Shown here piece after piece: positions 14,057-15,387 of a stretch of DNA of 15,387 nucleotides. The position numbers were made by a program, and so were the translations under genes. The stretch spans positions 1-15,387 of the forward strand of contig CAKPNI010000026.1 in NCBI GenBank assembly GCA_934168355.1. The letters run 5' to 3'. A model generated the notes under the pieces. The model was given only the letters and a program-made list of their open reading frames with translations. It was not told where the DNA came from and did no database searches. Source of the DNA: an uncultured Clostridia bacterium (lineage in GTDB: Bacteria > Bacillota > Clostridia > TANB77 > CAG-508). Each line of letters starts with the position of its first letter. Positions within the stretch are counted from its first letter, which is position 1.

Positions 14057-15387
14057 ATGAATGATAAAATAGTTATAAAAGGTGCAAAAGTGCATAATCT
14101 AAAGAATATAAGTTTAGAAATACCAAGAAACAAACTAATAGTAGTAACAGGACTTTCAGGCTCAGGAAAATCAAGCTTAGCATTTGATACACTATATGCA
14201 GAAGGACAAAGAAGATATGTAGAAAGCTTATCATCATATGCAAGGCAATTTCTAGGAATAATGGAAAAACCTGATGTAGAAAGAATAGATGGTTTATCAC
14301 CAGCAATATCAATAGACCAAAAAACCACATCAAAAAATCCTCGTTCAACAGTAGGAACAGTAACAGAAATATATGACTATATTCGTTTATTATATGCAAG
14401 AATAGGAGTACCATACTGTCCAAACTGTGGTAAAAAAATAGAAAAACAATCAATAGACCAAATAATAGACAAAATTCTAACACTTCCAGAAAACACAAGA
14501 ATACAAATATTGGCCCCAATAGTAAGAGGAAGAAAAGGCGAATACAAAAAAGAACTAGAAAATTTTAGAAAAGAAGGATTTGTAAGAGTAAGAGTAGATG
14601 GCGAAATTTACGATTTATCAGATGAAATAAATATAGATAAAAACAAAAAACACGAAATAGAGCTTGTAGTAGATAGAATAGTAATAAGAGAAGATATAAG
14701 AAGTAGGCTTACAGAATCAGTTGAAACGGCACTAAAAAATGCAAACAACATGGTAGTAATAAGTGTTGTACCAAAAGAGGATATGGATTTAAGTTCATTT
14801 GGTGGAATAAAAAGAGAAGATGGAACAACAGAAATATTATTTAGCTGTAACTATGCATGTCCAGATTGTGGATTCAGTTTTCCAGAATTAACACCAAGAA
14901 TGTTTTCATTCAATAACCCATTTGGGGCATGTCCAGACTGTTTAGGAATAGGTTATCTAATGAAAATAGATGAAGATTTAATAATTCCAGATAAAGACAA
15001 AACCTTATATGATGGTGTAAAAGCATTTGGTGCAAGTACCATGAAAAAAGGCGAAACAATGGCAAAAATGTATTTCGAAGCAATAGGAAAACACTATGGT
15101 GTAGATATAAAAAAGCCGATAAAAAAATTACCACGAGAATTCCTAGAAAAAATATTATATGGAACAGATGAGCCAATCGATTTTGAATTCCAGTCAGCAT
15201 ATGGAACAAGAAAATTCTCAAGCCCATTTGAGGGAGTAATTCCAACATTAGAAAGAAGACACAGTGAAACAAAATCACAAGGAATGAGAGATTTTTACGA
15301 AATGTATATGAGCAATTTAGATTGCCCAACATGTAAAGGTTCAAGGCTAAAAAAGGAAATCTTATCAATAAAAATTGGAGATAAAAA
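14057..15387 (+). CDS. uvrA: Excinuclease ABC subunit A (UvrA), N-terminal part, cut by the window edge
   Basis: UvrA is the damage-recognition ATPase of nucleotide excision repair; it dimerises, scans DNA and hands lesions to UvrB. The first 443 residues are here, open at the window end, from a family of about 940. The first ABC module begins with T-G-L-S-G-S-G-K-S-S (31-40, Walker A), followed by R-R-Y-V-E-S-L-S-S-Y-A-R-Q-F-L (52-66) and I-D-G-L-S-P-A-I-S-I-D-Q-K-T (77-90), all standard UvrA signatures. C121-P-N-C124 follows the family. The first structural zinc module has Cys268, Cys271, Cys292 and Cys295 with F-S-F-N-N-P-F-G-A-C between. The second A-T-P-binding half is beyond the edge. 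AAAGGGG (14042-14048) sets the start. No disruption is visible. Confidence 0.97.
   Translation, partial: MNDKIVIKGAKVHNLKNISLEIPRNKLIVVTGLSGSGKSSLAFDTLYAEGQRRYVESLSSYARQFLGIMEKPDVERIDGLSPAISIDQKTTSKNPRSTVGTVTEIYDYIRLLYARIGVPYCPNCGKKIEKQSIDQIIDKILTLPENTRIQILAPIVRGRKGEYKKELENFRKEGFVRVRVDGEIYDLSDEINIDKNKKHEIELVVDRIVIREDIRSRLTESVETALKNANNMVVISVVPKEDMDLSSFGGIKREDGTTEILFSCNYACPDCGFSFPELTPRMFSFNNPFGACPDCLGIGYLMKIDEDLIIPDKDKTLYDGVKAFGASTMKKGETMAKMYFEAIGKHYGVDIKKPIKKLPREFLEKILYGTDEPIDFEFQSAYGTRKFSSPFEGVIPTLERRHSETKSQGMRDFYEMYMSNLDCPTCKGSRLKKEILSIKIGDK

Noticed and set aside
14073..14519. Long minus-strand open frame, 148 codons, antisense to uvrA
   Set aside because: It is Leu/Phe/His-rich, has no ribosome binding site, and lies wholly inside the well-supported uvrA coding sequence; a shadow of AT-rich codon use. 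The same holds for 14910-15368 minus and 13984-14328 minus.

Overview
The window is a very AT-rich piece of chromosome from a Bacillota-type (low-GC Gram-positive) bacterium, most likely a spore-forming member of the Clostridia. The evidence is strong AGGAGG-type ribosome binding sites, AGA/ATA/AAA-dominated codon use, an alpha/beta-type small acid-soluble spore protein (SASP), SipW-type signal peptidases with their cognate secreted proteins, and the N-terminal part of a normal uvrA. There are no rRNA or tRNA genes, insertion sequences, integrases or CRISPR arrays.

Layout. (a) 81-290: a SASP gene. (b) 291-643: a gene-free stretch with one strong hairpin, a cluster of phased short palindromes and a good sigma-A-type promoter. 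(c) 644-1965: a two-gene cassette of a divergent SipW-like signal peptidase and a TasA/camelysin-like substrate, closed by a long hairpin terminator. (d) 2145-11868: a six-gene same-strand cluster with short gaps, consisting of a canonical SipW peptidase, three small SipW-type exported proteins, a 2,284-residue modular surface protein and a small membrane-anchored FxLYD-like protein, closed by a bidirectional terminator. (e) 12832-11900, minus strand: an unrecognised cytosolic 310-residue protein. (f) 12945-13820: a Cof-type HAD phosphatase transcribed divergently from it. (g) 14057 to the window end: uvrA, cut by the edge.

The notable part is 644-11868. Two SipW-type peptidases each head a cassette of proteins sharing an unusual N-terminus: a hydrophobic stretch ending in a T-Y-S-[R/K/Q]-Y-like motif. 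By analogy with the Bacillus SipW/TasA matrix system, I infer a secreted fibre or matrix apparatus in which the giant protein is the large cargo. That protein is three divergent copies of one three-part unit (fibronectin-III-like, a second beta domain, and a formylglycine-generating-enzyme/C-type-lectin-like domain) behind two extra FN3-like repeats. Its last lectin-like domain differs from the other two: it holds four cysteines, its terminal part is GC-richer, and the only CGT arginine codons I see in the gene are there. This could mark a diversified or recently exchanged ligand-binding tip; nothing in the window proves it.

The flanking genes (SASP, HAD phosphatase, uvrA) look like ordinary housekeeping or sporulation genes.
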